NCBI GenBank assembly: GCA_963610315.1
Contig: CAVDMV010000006.1
Coordinates: 7,843 to 71,842, forward strand
Length of the DNA: 64,000 bases
Direction: 5' to 3'
DNA from: UBA3210 sp963610315
Lineage (GTDB): Bacteria; Bacillota_I; Bacilli_A; RFN20; CAG-449
A program made the translations under genes and the position numbers. The notes beneath the pieces are model-generated. The model did no database searches. It had not been told where the DNA came from and worked only from the letters and a program-made list of their open reading frames with translations. The number at the start of each line of letters is the position of its first letter. Within the stretch, counting starts at the first letter, position 1. Shown one piece after another: positions 1-9,055 of the stretch.

Positions 1-1
1 A

Positions 2-52
2 TGTAACTGCACATAGCGTTAATAAACACGCATTTTTAAATATTTTTTTCAT
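2..52 (-). CDS. Partial CDS, signal-peptide N-terminus of an exported protein
   Basis: Only the first 17 codons are in the window; the gene runs off the left edge. The ATG at 50-52 (minus strand) is preceded by a strong GGAGG ribosome binding site about seven bases upstream. The visible residues start MKKIFKNACLLTLCAVT: two lysines followed by a hydrophobic run, as in a Sec signal peptide or lipoprotein leader. The family cannot be told. Confidence 0.6.
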   Translation of the reverse strand, partial: MKKIFKNACLLTLCAVT

Positions 53-146
53 TTTAAATCCCTCCGATATATGACCTGACGTCGATATATTTAATCTAAT
101 TATAATTATTTTTTTAACATGTGTAAATATATTAAATAAGAAAAAA

Positions 147-177
147 TCTCTAGATAACGAATTTCATTACCTAGAGA
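147..177 (-). terminator. Rho-independent terminator of the alpha-galactoside operon
   Basis: Arms TCTCTAG (147-153) and CTAGAGA (171-177) form a hairpin that on the minus strand is followed by six T. It lies just downstream of the last gene of the leftward operon. Confidence 0.75.
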
Positions 178-187
178 AATAAATAAC

Positions 188-1624
188 TTATTTTTTCGTC
201 GCAAGTTTCACGCATTCATAAGCCCCATTATAAAGGCCCATTTTATTAAGACGTAAAATTTGTTCATTCATATTCCTTAATAATGCTTTATCAGAGATAA
301 AATCATCTAACATTAGTTTCATCTTCTTAGTTGTATCACATTCATAAGTTGCATCACCAATTTCTTTTCCATAATACGCGGAGAAAACTTCATGTCCTCC
401 GATATGTCTCATAAAAATCTTAGGAATTGGATAGAAAACTAATTCACTAGGTTTAGTGATGAGTAAATCACATTTTCTCATTAATAAATTAGTTGAATAG
501 ACAGCTGGAAAAATATCTTTATGGAAGATATTATAAACGCCTTTAATATCACTATCGTTCATTTTATCGACGAATTCTTTAAATTCATCATATTGATCAA
601 AATAAGTTTTAAAATCTTTATAACCTTCAATTTCTTTACAAAGATATTCATAAACTTTTAAGTGATCACCAAAATTAATAAATAAAGCAACTTTATTTTC
701 TTTAACATACGGAAGAAGATGTTTTAAAATTTCCATGAATTGTTTTTGTCCAGCTCCTGCTCCTCCAACTGTTAAAAGAATTCTTATTGGCGCATTATTA
801 TCTAATCTATCAATTCTTTTCGCTGTATCACTTTCTAATGAAGAAACAATTTCATGATCAACATAATGACCAACATATTTAATTTCTTCATCAGGAATAT
901 GTTTTAAATGTCTCTTTTTATCAAATCCATCAAGTCTTTTATAACCATAATAACCAAATGAAGTTTGTACGGTGTGAATTGCCCCTTCAGAAAGATGTAA
1001 AGCCATTGGCCAGTTATCAGGAATTGCGTTAACTACATGTGTCATACCGGCGTGAACAGCCGCTTGTGAAGGCCAAGCATGTGTCGCGATATATGGAGTA
1101 TCCTTAGGAATATATTTAAATAAAGGAACAAGTAATTCAGCATTTTTTTGATCGCCAGGATTATAAACTAATTGTTTAAAGACATCACGGTTAAATACTT
1201 CCCAAACAAAATGATTAAATAATTTTGATTTTTGTGAAATTCTTGATCCTAATGAATATAAATCATTTTGGGCACGAATAACTTTTGATCCAGTCGCATC
1301 AAAAGAAGCTAAATCGAGCCATAAAGGCTCATAACCTAATGCACGAGCGCACGATGCCATCGCGATTGAGATTCTATAATGACCAAATCCCATACGAATA
1401 TTTCCAACAATTAACCCATTACTAGGAAAAGTTTCATTTTGATCTTTAACGACAATATTTTTTGCATTAATAAAATCTAATGATTCAATCTTATTAAAGC
1501 CTAATTTATAGTCAGCATTAGAATCATCACCGAATTTTTTAATATATTTTTGTTTATTTTTATTTGCTTTCTTAACCGTTTTTTTAGGTATGGAATTACC
1601 GAAAACTACGCTAGATTTATCCAT
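188..1624 (-). CDS. GT-B-fold glycosyltransferase-like protein (MGDG-synthase/MurG type)
   Basis: 478 residues. An N-terminal glycine-containing segment (NIRMGFGHYR, about residue 75) and a later glycine-rich turn (VGGAGAGQ, about residue 285) resemble the two nucleotide-sugar-binding half-domains of GT-B enzymes of the MurG/monogalactosyldiacylglycerol synthase type. There is no membrane segment or signal peptide. It is the last gene of a TetR-symporter-alpha-galactosidase operon and its start overlaps the end of the galactosidase gene by eight bases, so the two are translationally coupled. A role in building or remodelling a galactosyl glycolipid or glycan is possible but inferred. The family assignment rests on motif resemblance only. 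Confidence 0.55.
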   Translation of the reverse strand: MDKSSVVFGNSIPKKTVKKANKNKQKYIKKFGDDSNADYKLGFNKIESLDFINAKNIVVKDQNETFPSNGLIVGNIRMGFGHYRISIAMASCARALGYEPLWLDLASFDATGSKVIRAQNDLYSLGSRISQKSKLFNHFVWEVFNRDVFKQLVYNPGDQKNAELLVPLFKYIPKDTPYIATHAWPSQAAVHAGMTHVVNAIPDNWPMALHLSEGAIHTVQTSFGYYGYKRLDGFDKKRHLKHIPDEEIKYVGHYVDHEIVSSLESDTAKRIDRLDNNAPIRILLTVGGAGAGQKQFMEILKHLLPYVKENKVALFINFGDHLKVYEYLCKEIEGYKDFKTYFDQYDEFKEFVDKMNDSDIKGVYNIFHKDIFPAVYSTNLLMRKCDLLITKPSELVFYPIPKIFMRHIGGHEVFSAYYGKEIGDATYECDTTKKMKLMLDDFISDKALLRNMNEQILRLNKMGLYNGAYECVKLATKK

Positions 1625-3236
1625 TTATTAATTCTCCTTTCTTAGGCTCATAAACTAATTCGCCTTTTGTTCCATCTAAAACATAAGTAATAGTCACACT
1701 ATTTTTATTAGTGATAATATTAGTTATTGTTGCTTTAGATAATTTTTGAGCTTCTAATAATATTTTTTTCTTTTCTTCACTATAAGAAGAAACATCATCA
1801 CTTGTTAAATATAATGCCCCACATAAATGATTAATTTTAATTAATGCTTCTTTTTGTTTCTCATTTAAGAAGATATTATCATCTCTAAGTAAATAAACAT
1901 CAGGATCATTTCTAAAGACGAACTTGTCCATTGGATAACGATAAATCGTATCTAATAACGTATGTTTAGTTGAATTTCTTTCTCTATGAGCAAGAACCAT
2001 ATAAAATTCATCATCAAATTTTAATGATACATCACATCCAACACGGCAATAATCAACATTATTAAAGGCATTTTCTAAAGGTACTCCACATCCTAAGATA
2101 AGTTTATCTTTTAAGATATTTCTTAAGAAAATCATCATTTCTTGCATGACTTGGCTACGTGATTTACCTTCAACATGAACTAGATTAACTGCATAAAGAA
2201 AATCGAGTTTAAAAAAGTCAAAGCCTAAAGAAATATAATATTCTAAACATTTCTTAATATAATCAAGAACTTCTTGTTTTCTTATATCTAATGATAATTG
2301 GTGTGACCAGTTACCTCCAGCATAAACTGGTTTATTATTTTTATCGAAATAAACCCAATCTGGATGTTCTTTATAAATTTCTGATTCTTGTTCGACGACA
2401 AATGGGGCAAGCCAAATTCCCGCGAGAAGATTTTTATCATGTATCTTTTTTACAATACCTTCTAATCCATGAGGAAATTTATTTTTATCAATATGAAGCC
2501 AATCACCAACTTTAGTTTCAAATCCATCATCGATTTGAAATAAGTCGTAATTATCGGAATTAATGCCAAGAAGCGCGAGATTAATTTTATCTTCATTAAT
2601 ATCTTGATAATGGTTATACCAAGAAGTATAGCCTCTTAATTTTTCTTTTAGACAAGTTCCTAATGTTTTAAAATATAGTTCTTGTGTTTCTAAAAAATTA
2701 CCTTCTAAGAAACAATAATCAAGTAAGGTAAATTCATCATTAACATTAACTCCTTCACAATCACTTTCTAAAACTATTTTATTTCTTCTCGTAACGTAAT
2801 TTATCACTAAATACGCGTTATTTACGTTATATGAGCCATAGAAATAAATATTATCTTTTCTTCTTAAATAGCTATAAGTATAACCATGAAGAACATGTCG
2901 ATGAGTTTTTCTAAAAGTATAATCTCCATAAGCATCAAATTTATATTTATTAGTCATATAACGACCAAATCTAATTTTATGAAGTGATTCATGAAGAGAA
3001 AATTCTCTTGTATCTGTCCAAGATTGATATCCATTAACTAAAATCTTATCATCTCTATAAAAATTAAATTTTTGATTTAGTTTAAATGAGATTAAGGTAA
3101 TTTTGTTTTTAACTTTAATTTTATAAGTGTGTCTTGTCCCTATTGAGCTTTTAATAATCTTATAATCTTCATTTTCTTCTTTATAAGAAACGATCTTACG
3201 ATTATTTTTATAATAACTAACTTCCATTAGTTTCAT
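1617..3236 (-). CDS. GH36 alpha-galactosidase
   Basis: 539 residues, close to the compact GH36 enzymes such as Thermotoga GalA rather than the ~730-residue type. It hydrolyses terminal alpha-galactosyl residues (melibiose, raffinose-type sugars). The (beta/alpha)8 core is clear: FQIDDGFE, GIWLAPF, then KLDF with the expected nucleophile Asp345, and CRVGCDVS with the expected acid/base Asp402; the 57-residue spacing fits the family. No signal peptide, so it acts in the cytoplasm on sugar brought in by the symporter encoded five bases upstream. A second possible ATG lies three codons in. Confidence 0.9.
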   Translation of the reverse strand: MKLMEVSYYKNNRKIVSYKEENEDYKIIKSSIGTRHTYKIKVKNKITLISFKLNQKFNFYRDDKILVNGYQSWTDTREFSLHESLHKIRFGRYMTNKYKFDAYGDYTFRKTHRHVLHGYTYSYLRRKDNIYFYGSYNVNNAYLVINYVTRRNKIVLESDCEGVNVNDEFTLLDYCFLEGNFLETQELYFKTLGTCLKEKLRGYTSWYNHYQDINEDKINLALLGINSDNYDLFQIDDGFETKVGDWLHIDKNKFPHGLEGIVKKIHDKNLLAGIWLAPFVVEQESEIYKEHPDWVYFDKNNKPVYAGGNWSHQLSLDIRKQEVLDYIKKCLEYYISLGFDFFKLDFLYAVNLVHVEGKSRSQVMQEMMIFLRNILKDKLILGCGVPLENAFNNVDYCRVGCDVSLKFDDEFYMVLAHRERNSTKHTLLDTIYRYPMDKFVFRNDPDVYLLRDDNIFLNEKQKEALIKINHLCGALYLTSDDVSSYSEEKKKILLEAQKLSKATITNIITNKNSVTITYVLDGTKGELVYEPKKGELING

Positions 3237-3241
3237 AAATA

Positions 3242-4654
3242 TTATTTTCCTTCTTCACTAGGAAGATCTTTTTTACTATCTTCAATCGTTTTCATAACAC
3301 CTTTTTCATCATAGAAGAATAAGATGACCGCGCCTAAAGTACAGCAAACAATGGCCACAATCGCGACAATTCTTAAACCTAAGCTAGATGCAGTTAAATC
3401 GTTTGAAGTTAAATCTTGGCTTGAACCAATAATAGCAAGAGACGTAAAAGCGAGCATCGCGACTGATTGACCAAGTTTCATCGCGAAAGTTCTTGCTGCG
3501 AAGAACATACCTTCTCTCTTTTCACCTGTTTTAATTGAATCTTCTTCTGCGACATCCGCGACAATTGATTGAGGTATAATACCTAGTAATGACATTGGGA
3601 AAGCGGCAATAACTACAATTAAGATACCAAAGACAATACCTGGAAGAGGTAAAACACCAATTAAAGCAGTAACTACATAGGCTAAAGCTAAGCCCAAGAA
3701 ACCGGCGCAGACAAGTTTACGTTTACCAAATTTAACAACTAATTTACTTACAATTGGATAGAAGCAAGCACTTAATACTGTCATCGCACCTAAGAAAACA
3801 GTAGTATAAAATTCATCTAAGCCCATTGAAACTTTAACAAAGAAAGGTAAACCCGTTTGGAATAAAGTTAAACCGATCCAATAAGCAATATCAGACCAAA
3901 CAAAGATTCTAAATTGTTTATTTTTAAAAGTTGCGACTAAAGATTTAGTTGTACTTACTTCCGAAGGTTTTGCATCAACGAAATCTTTTTCGTTTAATTT
4001 TAAAGCTGGAATTAACATCATAATACAAGCAATTATCGCTAAAACTATAAAGCAAATACGATATGACCAATCAAATGAAACAAAGCTTCTTAAGACACCT
4101 GCAAAGACGAAAGGCATATAAGCTAGCATAGTTCCAGCAAAATAAGTTAAGGAAATCGCGGTAGAAATATACATTCTATCATCTTGAGTTTTACCAAATT
4201 CAGAAATTAATGCATTATATGGAGTACAATAAATTGTCATGAATAAATAATATAAAACTAGGAAAATAGAAATCCAAGCAACGTTCCAACCAGAAATCAT
4301 GGTTACTGGTGCACAGAAAACTAAAACAGTAATAATTGATAAAGGAATAGCCGCGAATTTCATAAAAGGAATTCTCCTTCCTTTAGGATTCTTTGATTTA
4401 TCTGATAAAGTCGCGATAATTGGATCAGTGACTGCATCAAAAATACGACAACCAAAAGTAATTAAACCTAAAATAGTTAATACTCCAAAGATGACGAGTC
4501 CTGGCGTGATATATTGATTCGCCCCAGAAGAAATATCATTTTGAGTAGGTAAATAGAAAGTAACTAACCAAGCGTTAATAACTCCACTTAATATTGACCA
4601 ACCTAATTGGCCGAGAGCAAATATCCACATTTGCTTTTTTGTTAATCTTTTCAT
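3242..4654 (-). CDS. GPH-family sugar:cation symporter (MelB-like)
   Basis: 470 residues with about twelve hydrophobic membrane segments. The N-terminus (LTKKQMWIFALGQLGWSILSG) and the following GCRIFDAVTDPIIATLSDKSK stretch are the hallmark of glycoside-pentoside-hexuronide:cation symporters. Being directly upstream of a GH36 alpha-galactosidase, its likely substrate is an alpha-galactoside such as melibiose; this is inferred from context. It lies between the tetR-type gene and the galactosidase in one leftward operon, with a GGAGG site before the ATG. Confidence 0.88.
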   Translation of the reverse strand: MKRLTKKQMWIFALGQLGWSILSGVINAWLVTFYLPTQNDISSGANQYITPGLVIFGVLTILGLITFGCRIFDAVTDPIIATLSDKSKNPKGRRIPFMKFAAIPLSIITVLVFCAPVTMISGWNVAWISIFLVLYYLFMTIYCTPYNALISEFGKTQDDRMYISTAISLTYFAGTMLAYMPFVFAGVLRSFVSFDWSYRICFIVLAIIACIMMLIPALKLNEKDFVDAKPSEVSTTKSLVATFKNKQFRIFVWSDIAYWIGLTLFQTGLPFFVKVSMGLDEFYTTVFLGAMTVLSACFYPIVSKLVVKFGKRKLVCAGFLGLALAYVVTALIGVLPLPGIVFGILIVVIAAFPMSLLGIIPQSIVADVAEEDSIKTGEKREGMFFAARTFAMKLGQSVAMLAFTSLAIIGSSQDLTSNDLTASSLGLRIVAIVAIVCCTLGAVILFFYDEKGVMKTIEDSKKDLPSEEGK

Positions 4655-4677
4655 AAGGTCCTCCTTTTATAACAAGA

Positions 4678-5286
4678 TTATTTTTTTATTCTAAATAGAA
4701 ATACATCTATTAGGGAAGAAATCTCTTCTTCAGGAGAAGAAGAATCATCTTCTTGAAGAATATTTTCTACCGCGAGTTTTTTACAAAATGATAGTAAGGC
4801 AATACTAGTAGTTCGATAATAAATTTCTAAATTAATATCATCTCTTAATGAATTATCTAAGATACCTTTTTGATAATATTTAAAATAGATATCTTTAAAT
4901 AAATTGACGTTCTCTGCATAAACATCTAAATTCATGCCTATTTCGTTATGAATATAAGCATCAAGAGAATAAACAAATGAATAATATGATTTATCTTCTT
5001 TAAAGATTTTTAAATAAGCTTCATAGAATTCTTTAATGTTTTCGTATCCTGAAGAATCTTCATTAAATGAAAAATATTTTTCTAATAGATCTTTTGATAA
5101 TCTTTCTGCCACTTTAATAACTAAGTTTTGTTTCTTACCAAAATAACGATATAAAGTTGCTTCTCCAATTCCAATATAAGAAGCAATATCACTCATAGTT
5201 ACACTTGATATGGGCTTACTTAAGAATAACTTTGTCGCTTCTAATAAGATAAAATTATTTTGTGCCTCTTTTAATTTAGAAGTCAT
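4678..5286 (-). CDS. TetR-family transcriptional regulator
   Basis: 202 residues. The first ~55 residues form the TetR helix-turn-helix (SSVTMSDIASYIGIGEATLY, then RYFGKKQNL). The rest is a divergent helical ligand-binding domain. The ATG follows an AAAGGAGG site. It is the first gene of the operon with the symporter and alpha-galactosidase, and a dyad just upstream is the obvious candidate operator, so it probably represses its own operon until a sugar or derivative binds. The ligand is unknown. Confidence 0.85.
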   Translation of the reverse strand: MTSKLKEAQNNFILLEATKLFLSKPISSVTMSDIASYIGIGEATLYRYFGKKQNLVIKVAERLSKDLLEKYFSFNEDSSGYENIKEFYEAYLKIFKEDKSYYSFVYSLDAYIHNEIGMNLDVYAENVNLFKDIYFKYYQKGILDNSLRDDINLEIYYRTTSIALLSFCKKLAVENILQEDDSSSPEEEISSLIDVFLFRIKK

Positions 5287-5305
5287 AAGTACCTCCTTTC
5301 ATTTT

Positions 5306-5322
5306 TGATAGGTAGCCTATCA
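5306..5322. promoter_or_regulatory. Operator dyad TGATAGG-TAG-CCTATCA
   Basis: A perfect 7-bp inverted repeat with a three-base spacer lies about 20 bp upstream of the tetR-type start codon. A degraded second copy follows at about 5326-5342. The position, between promoter and ribosome binding site, is right for TetR autorepression. Confidence 0.65.
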
Positions 5323-5344
5323 TTTTGATAATCCACCTATTAAA

Positions 5345-5372
5345 AGTTTAACATTTAGGTAAAATTAATCAA
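5345..5372 (-). promoter_or_regulatory. Putative promoter of the alpha-galactoside operon
   Basis: On the minus strand TTGATT (5367-5372) is followed after 16 bases by TAAACT (5345-5350). The -10 is weak. It lies between the cre-like site and the operator dyad, which is the expected order. Confidence 0.4.
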
Positions 5373-5386
5373 TGTTAACGCTTACA
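5373..5386 (-). promoter_or_regulatory. cre-like site (CcpA)
   Basis: The minus strand reads TGTAAGCGTTAACA, a full match to the catabolite-responsive element consensus TGWAANCGNTNNCA. It abuts the putative -35 of the TetR/symporter/alpha-galactosidase operon, so carbon catabolite control of that operon is likely. Confidence 0.65.
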
Positions 5387-5403
5387 TTTTCTTTTAGAAT
5401 AAA

Positions 5404-5437
5404 AAAAGAACTTAGTTTATTTTTCCTAAGTCCTTTT
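5404..5437 (-). terminator. Terminator after pmbA
   Basis: Hairpin arms around AAAAGAACTTAG and CTAAGTCCTTTT with one mismatch; on the minus strand a run of T follows. It separates the pmbA transcript from the operon to its left. Confidence 0.6.
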
Positions 5438-5457
5438 AAAAATCGATTTTATAGTAA

Positions 5458-6774
5458 TTATTTGCCCGATACAGCGATTTCTTTAATCATAACTGGAGTT
5501 GAATATCCTGAGAAAGTTAATTTAGTTTCTGAGCCAACTTCGACGATATCATTAAATAATTTAAAGAGGTTTCCAGCAACTGTAATTAAGCAAACTGGTG
5601 TTGAGCGTTTACCGTCTTTAATTAAGTAGCCTTCAGCTTGTAAAGAGAAGTTTCCACTTGATGCGTTCATGCCAGCATGAAGACCAGTAACGGAAGTAAT
5701 ATAAATACCATCATGAACACTTTCAAATAATTCTTCTAAAGTCTTTTTACCTGGTCTAATACTTAATCCAGCTGAACTAACGCCGACTTTACCTTGTCCA
5801 CGGTATCCATTTCCTGTGCTAACTACGCCGTCTTTTTTCGCGGTGGCTAGATTATACAAATAAGTATTTAAGATACCTTTATCGACAATTTTCTTATTAG
5901 AAGTCGCGACTCCTTCATCATCAAAATAACGATAGAAAATAGTTTTATCTAATGGTCTTTCTTCAATAGTTAGCTTTCTAGAAGCGACACGTTCATGAAG
6001 TTTACCCTTTAATAAAGAAGTATTCTTTTGCACTTGTTCACTAGAAGCACTTCTAATAAAGAAATTAGTAAGATTCATCATAACTTCGGCCGAAAGAACT
6101 GCTTTATATTTCTTTGATTCACAAGGTTCGCCACCTAATTGATCTAATGCATCTTTAGTGACATCATCAATAAATTTATCGATATCAAAAGAATGAATAT
6201 CTTGTCCAACAACAAAGTCTCCCCCGGTCTTAGTTTGTTCACCTGTTGAAGCAATGACATTCGCATAAATTAAACAAAAATTAGATCTAGATTTTAAATT
6301 TAAATCATAAGAATTCATTAATATAGTTTCATTATCTTGCTCTTCATAAGATATTTCTACATCGACAATACGCGAATCTTTCGCTTTAATACGCGCTTCA
6401 ATATCTTTTAATAAAGAAATTTTATTTTCTAAAGGAGTTTCACTTAATACCTTTGAATATACTTTCTTTTTTGTATATTTTTCACTTCCTTTAAAGATGA
6501 TACATTCTTCTTTTGATTCATTAATTTTCGCATTTTCTTTTAATTGAGCGATAAATGAATCGATATTCGCGATAGAAAAATTTTCTGAATTAACATAGCC
6601 AACTTTTTCTCCTACTTTTCCTCTACCTTGTAAAGATTTAGTAGTTGAAGAAGATAAAGATTCAATTTCACCTCTAAAAACACCGATCGATAATTTTGAT
6701 TCAGTACTAACTAAAAGTTCTAATTCGTCAATACCTTGTTCTTTAGCTTTTTTAAAATAAACATCGTATTTCAT
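5458..6774 (-). CDS. pmbA: TldE/PmbA-family protein (metalloprotease partner)
   Basis: 438 residues. PmbA (TldE) forms a heterodimer with TldD; the complex is a cytoplasmic zinc-dependent peptidase that trims unfolded peptides and, in some species, modified peptides or antitoxins. The tail (SVTGLHAGMNASSGNFSLQAEGYLI) is typical. It lacks the HExxxH motif of its neighbour TldD, as expected for the inactive-looking subunit. I place the start at MKYDVYF (6774), one base after the tldD stop; an upstream in-frame start would overlap tldD by 29 bases and has no better site. Confidence 0.88.
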   Translation of the reverse strand: MKYDVYFKKAKEQGIDELELLVSTESKLSIGVFRGEIESLSSSTTKSLQGRGKVGEKVGYVNSENFSIANIDSFIAQLKENAKINESKEECIIFKGSEKYTKKKVYSKVLSETPLENKISLLKDIEARIKAKDSRIVDVEISYEEQDNETILMNSYDLNLKSRSNFCLIYANVIASTGEQTKTGGDFVVGQDIHSFDIDKFIDDVTKDALDQLGGEPCESKKYKAVLSAEVMMNLTNFFIRSASSEQVQKNTSLLKGKLHERVASRKLTIEERPLDKTIFYRYFDDEGVATSNKKIVDKGILNTYLYNLATAKKDGVVSTGNGYRGQGKVGVSSAGLSIRPGKKTLEELFESVHDGIYITSVTGLHAGMNASSGNFSLQAEGYLIKDGKRSTPVCLITVAGNLFKLFNDIVEVGSETKLTFSGYSTPVMIKEIAVSGK

Positions 6775-6775
6775 A

Positions 6776-8173
6776 TTAGTTAATCTTCTCCCCTCTTCCT
6801 CCAACAGTAATTTCTGATACTCTTAACGTTGGTTGACCAACATCAGTTGGAATAGAACCAGATGCCGCGCCACACATACCTTGGGCACGTAATAAGTCAT
6901 TACCGACCATATCAATTTTTAATAAAATTTCTTTACCTTGACCAATTAAAGTAGCCCCTTTTACTGGATAAGAAATCTTACCATCTTCAATAATATAGGC
7001 TTCATTAACCGCGAAATTAAATTCACCAGTCGCAGGATTAACGCTTCCTCCACCCATCGATTTTGCATATAAACCAAACTTAGTTGCTTTAATAATTTCT
7101 TCAGGAGTAGATTTTCCTGGAAGAATAAAGGTATTTGACATTCTTGAAGTTGGTTCATATTTATAAGATTCTCTTCTAGAAGCGCCGTTTTCTGGTGTAG
7201 ACATTCTTCTACCATTAAATGAATCAACTAAATAAGAAGTTAAGATACCATCTTTAATTAAGACATTGCGATGAGTTTTATGTCCTTCATCATCAACGTT
7301 TTCTGATCCCCATGCACCTGAGATAGTTCCATCATCAACCGCGTTAACGATAGGTGAAGCAATTTGAGTACCAAGTTTACCTGACATAACTGATAAGTTT
7401 TTACTTACTGAGCTTGCTTCTAAAGAATGGCCACATGCTTCATGAAAAATTACTCCTCCAAATCCATTACCGATAATAACTGGCATCTTACCACTTGGGC
7501 ATTCTTTCGCGTCGAGAAGTTGTACTGCAACTCGTGCCGCGTCTAGCGAAACTTCTTCAATATTAACTTCATCTAAGAAAAATTCAAATCCTTTACTCGC
7601 GCCTGGACCTACTCCACTTGATTCAATTGAAGTACCGTTTGAAGCGATGGCAGTAACATAAACTCTTCCTCTAATTCTATTATCTTTAATGAATTTACCT
7701 TCTGAATTAAAGATATAAACTTTTTGATTAGTTGACGAAAATGAATTAATAACACGGACAATTTTTTCATCATATCCTTTTGCTGCCTTATAACTTCTCA
7801 TTAAGTAAGCAATCTTATCTTCTTTTGAAACTGTTTCATAAGGAATCTTAGGTCCATGTTTATGACCTACTTTAACAGAATTAATTTCTGTTACTTCTTT
7901 AATTCTTTCTCCTTCAAAAGATTTTGATAAAGACGAAGCTAAATTAATAAGCGATTTCTTACTTAAATCATTAGTATAGCCATAAACGCTTTGTAAGCCT
8001 TTTAAAATTCTTATACCTGCTCCGTAAACATAACTTGTAGTCGCTTGTTCACAAACGCCGTTATCGAGAGAAATATTTTCTTGAATAGTATCTTCAAGGA
8101 AGATTTCTGCGAAGTCTCCCCCGGTAGATAGACACTCATTTAAGACATCTTTCGCTAAAGTTTTTGATATCAT
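6776..8173 (-). CDS. tldD: TldD zinc metalloprotease subunit
   Basis: 465 residues. The active-site HExxxH is visible as HEACGH (His244, Glu245, His249). The C-terminus (GMCGAASGSIPTDVGQP) is highly characteristic of TldD. It acts with PmbA, encoded immediately downstream in the same transcript. Nothing in the surroundings suggests a dedicated peptide substrate, so a housekeeping role in peptide turnover is the simplest reading. Confidence 0.92.
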   Translation of the reverse strand: MISKTLAKDVLNECLSTGGDFAEIFLEDTIQENISLDNGVCEQATTSYVYGAGIRILKGLQSVYGYTNDLSKKSLINLASSLSKSFEGERIKEVTEINSVKVGHKHGPKIPYETVSKEDKIAYLMRSYKAAKGYDEKIVRVINSFSSTNQKVYIFNSEGKFIKDNRIRGRVYVTAIASNGTSIESSGVGPGASKGFEFFLDEVNIEEVSLDAARVAVQLLDAKECPSGKMPVIIGNGFGGVIFHEACGHSLEASSVSKNLSVMSGKLGTQIASPIVNAVDDGTISGAWGSENVDDEGHKTHRNVLIKDGILTSYLVDSFNGRRMSTPENGASRRESYKYEPTSRMSNTFILPGKSTPEEIIKATKFGLYAKSMGGGSVNPATGEFNFAVNEAYIIEDGKISYPVKGATLIGQGKEILLKIDMVGNDLLRAQGMCGAASGSIPTDVGQPTLRVSEITVGGRGEKIN

Positions 8174-8313
8174 ATATTCACCTATATACTATAAAAATAA
8201 TAAGTATTTTTAATTATAGTATTCCTTTCTTTATCTTGTAATTATACGCTTTTAACGTAAAACTAGTTAGTGAAATATAACTATTTGTACTAAAAAATGC
8301 TTTTTATACTTTC

Positions 8314-8351
8314 TTTAAGTTTTATTTATGTTAAATTTTGTTTAATATATT
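8314..8351 (+). promoter_or_regulatory. CiaR-like box and promoter of the two-component operon
   Basis: TTTAAG (8314-8319), five bases, then TTTATG (8325-8330): direct repeats with an 11-bp period. A -10 box TATATT sits at 8346-8351. The same arrangement occurs at three other promoters in the window, which suggests autoregulation of the response regulator. One of the six bases in the second half-site deviates. Confidence 0.6.
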
Positions 8352-8374
8352 AAATAATTACTGGAGGTGAGAAT

Positions 8375-9055
8375 ATGCGTATATTACTCGCAGAAGATGA
8401 AAAGTCACTTTCCAATGCATTAGTTACAATATTAAAACACAACAATTATTCAGTTGATGCAGTATATAATGGACAAGATGCATTAGATTATGTCTTAAGT
8501 GATAATATTTATGATCTTATTATCTTAGATATCATGATGCCAAAGCTTGATGGTATCTCGGTATTAAAAGGCATTAGAAAAAATAAAATAAATACGCCAA
8601 TCATCATGTTAACCGCGAAATCAGATATTCAAGATAAAATTATTGGTTTAGATAACGGCGCGGATGATTATTTAACTAAGCCTTTCAATGTTGAAGAATT
8701 ACTTGCACGTATTAGATCAGTCACAAGAAGAAAAGGTGAAATTAATAATAATAACTTAACATTTGGTGACTTAACGCTTAATCGTTCTACATTTGAATTA
8801 GAATGTAATGGAAGCAAAGTATTATTAACTAACAAGGAATATCAAATCATTGAATTATTGATGTTAAACAAAGGTCAAATGATTCCAATGGATAAAATTA
8901 TGGATAAGATTTGGGGTTTTGATTCTAACGCCGATACTAATGTCATATGGACTTATATCTCCTATTTAAGAAAGAAACTCACATCAATCTCTTCTAAAGT
9001 AGGTATAAAAGCTAATCGTAATATTGGATACTCCTTGGAGGTAAAAAATGATTAA
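8375..9055 (+). CDS. OmpR/PhoB-type response regulator, CiaR-like
   Basis: 226 residues. Receiver domain 1-120 with acidic pocket EDE at 7-9, phosphorylation site Asp52 (LIILDIMMP), conserved MLTAK and the TKPF switch; winged-helix DNA-binding domain from about 130 to 222. The segment IWGFDSNADTNVIWTYISYLRKK resembles the corresponding part of streptococcal CiaR. Strong GGAGGTGAG site. It overlaps the kinase gene by eight bases. The CiaR-like TTTAAG-N5-TTTAAG direct repeats at its own promoter, at two downstream small-RNA promoters and at 53.25 kb are its likely targets. Orthology to CiaR is inferred from motif and site similarity. Confidence 0.9.
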   Translation: MRILLAEDEKSLSNALVTILKHNNYSVDAVYNGQDALDYVLSDNIYDLIILDIMMPKLDGISVLKGIRKNKINTPIIMLTAKSDIQDKIIGLDNGADDYLTKPFNVEELLARIRSVTRRKGEINNNNLTFGDLTLNRSTFELECNGSKVLLTNKEYQIIELLMLNKGQMIPMDKIMDKIWGFDSNADTNVIWTYISYLRKKLTSISSKVGIKANRNIGYSLEVKND

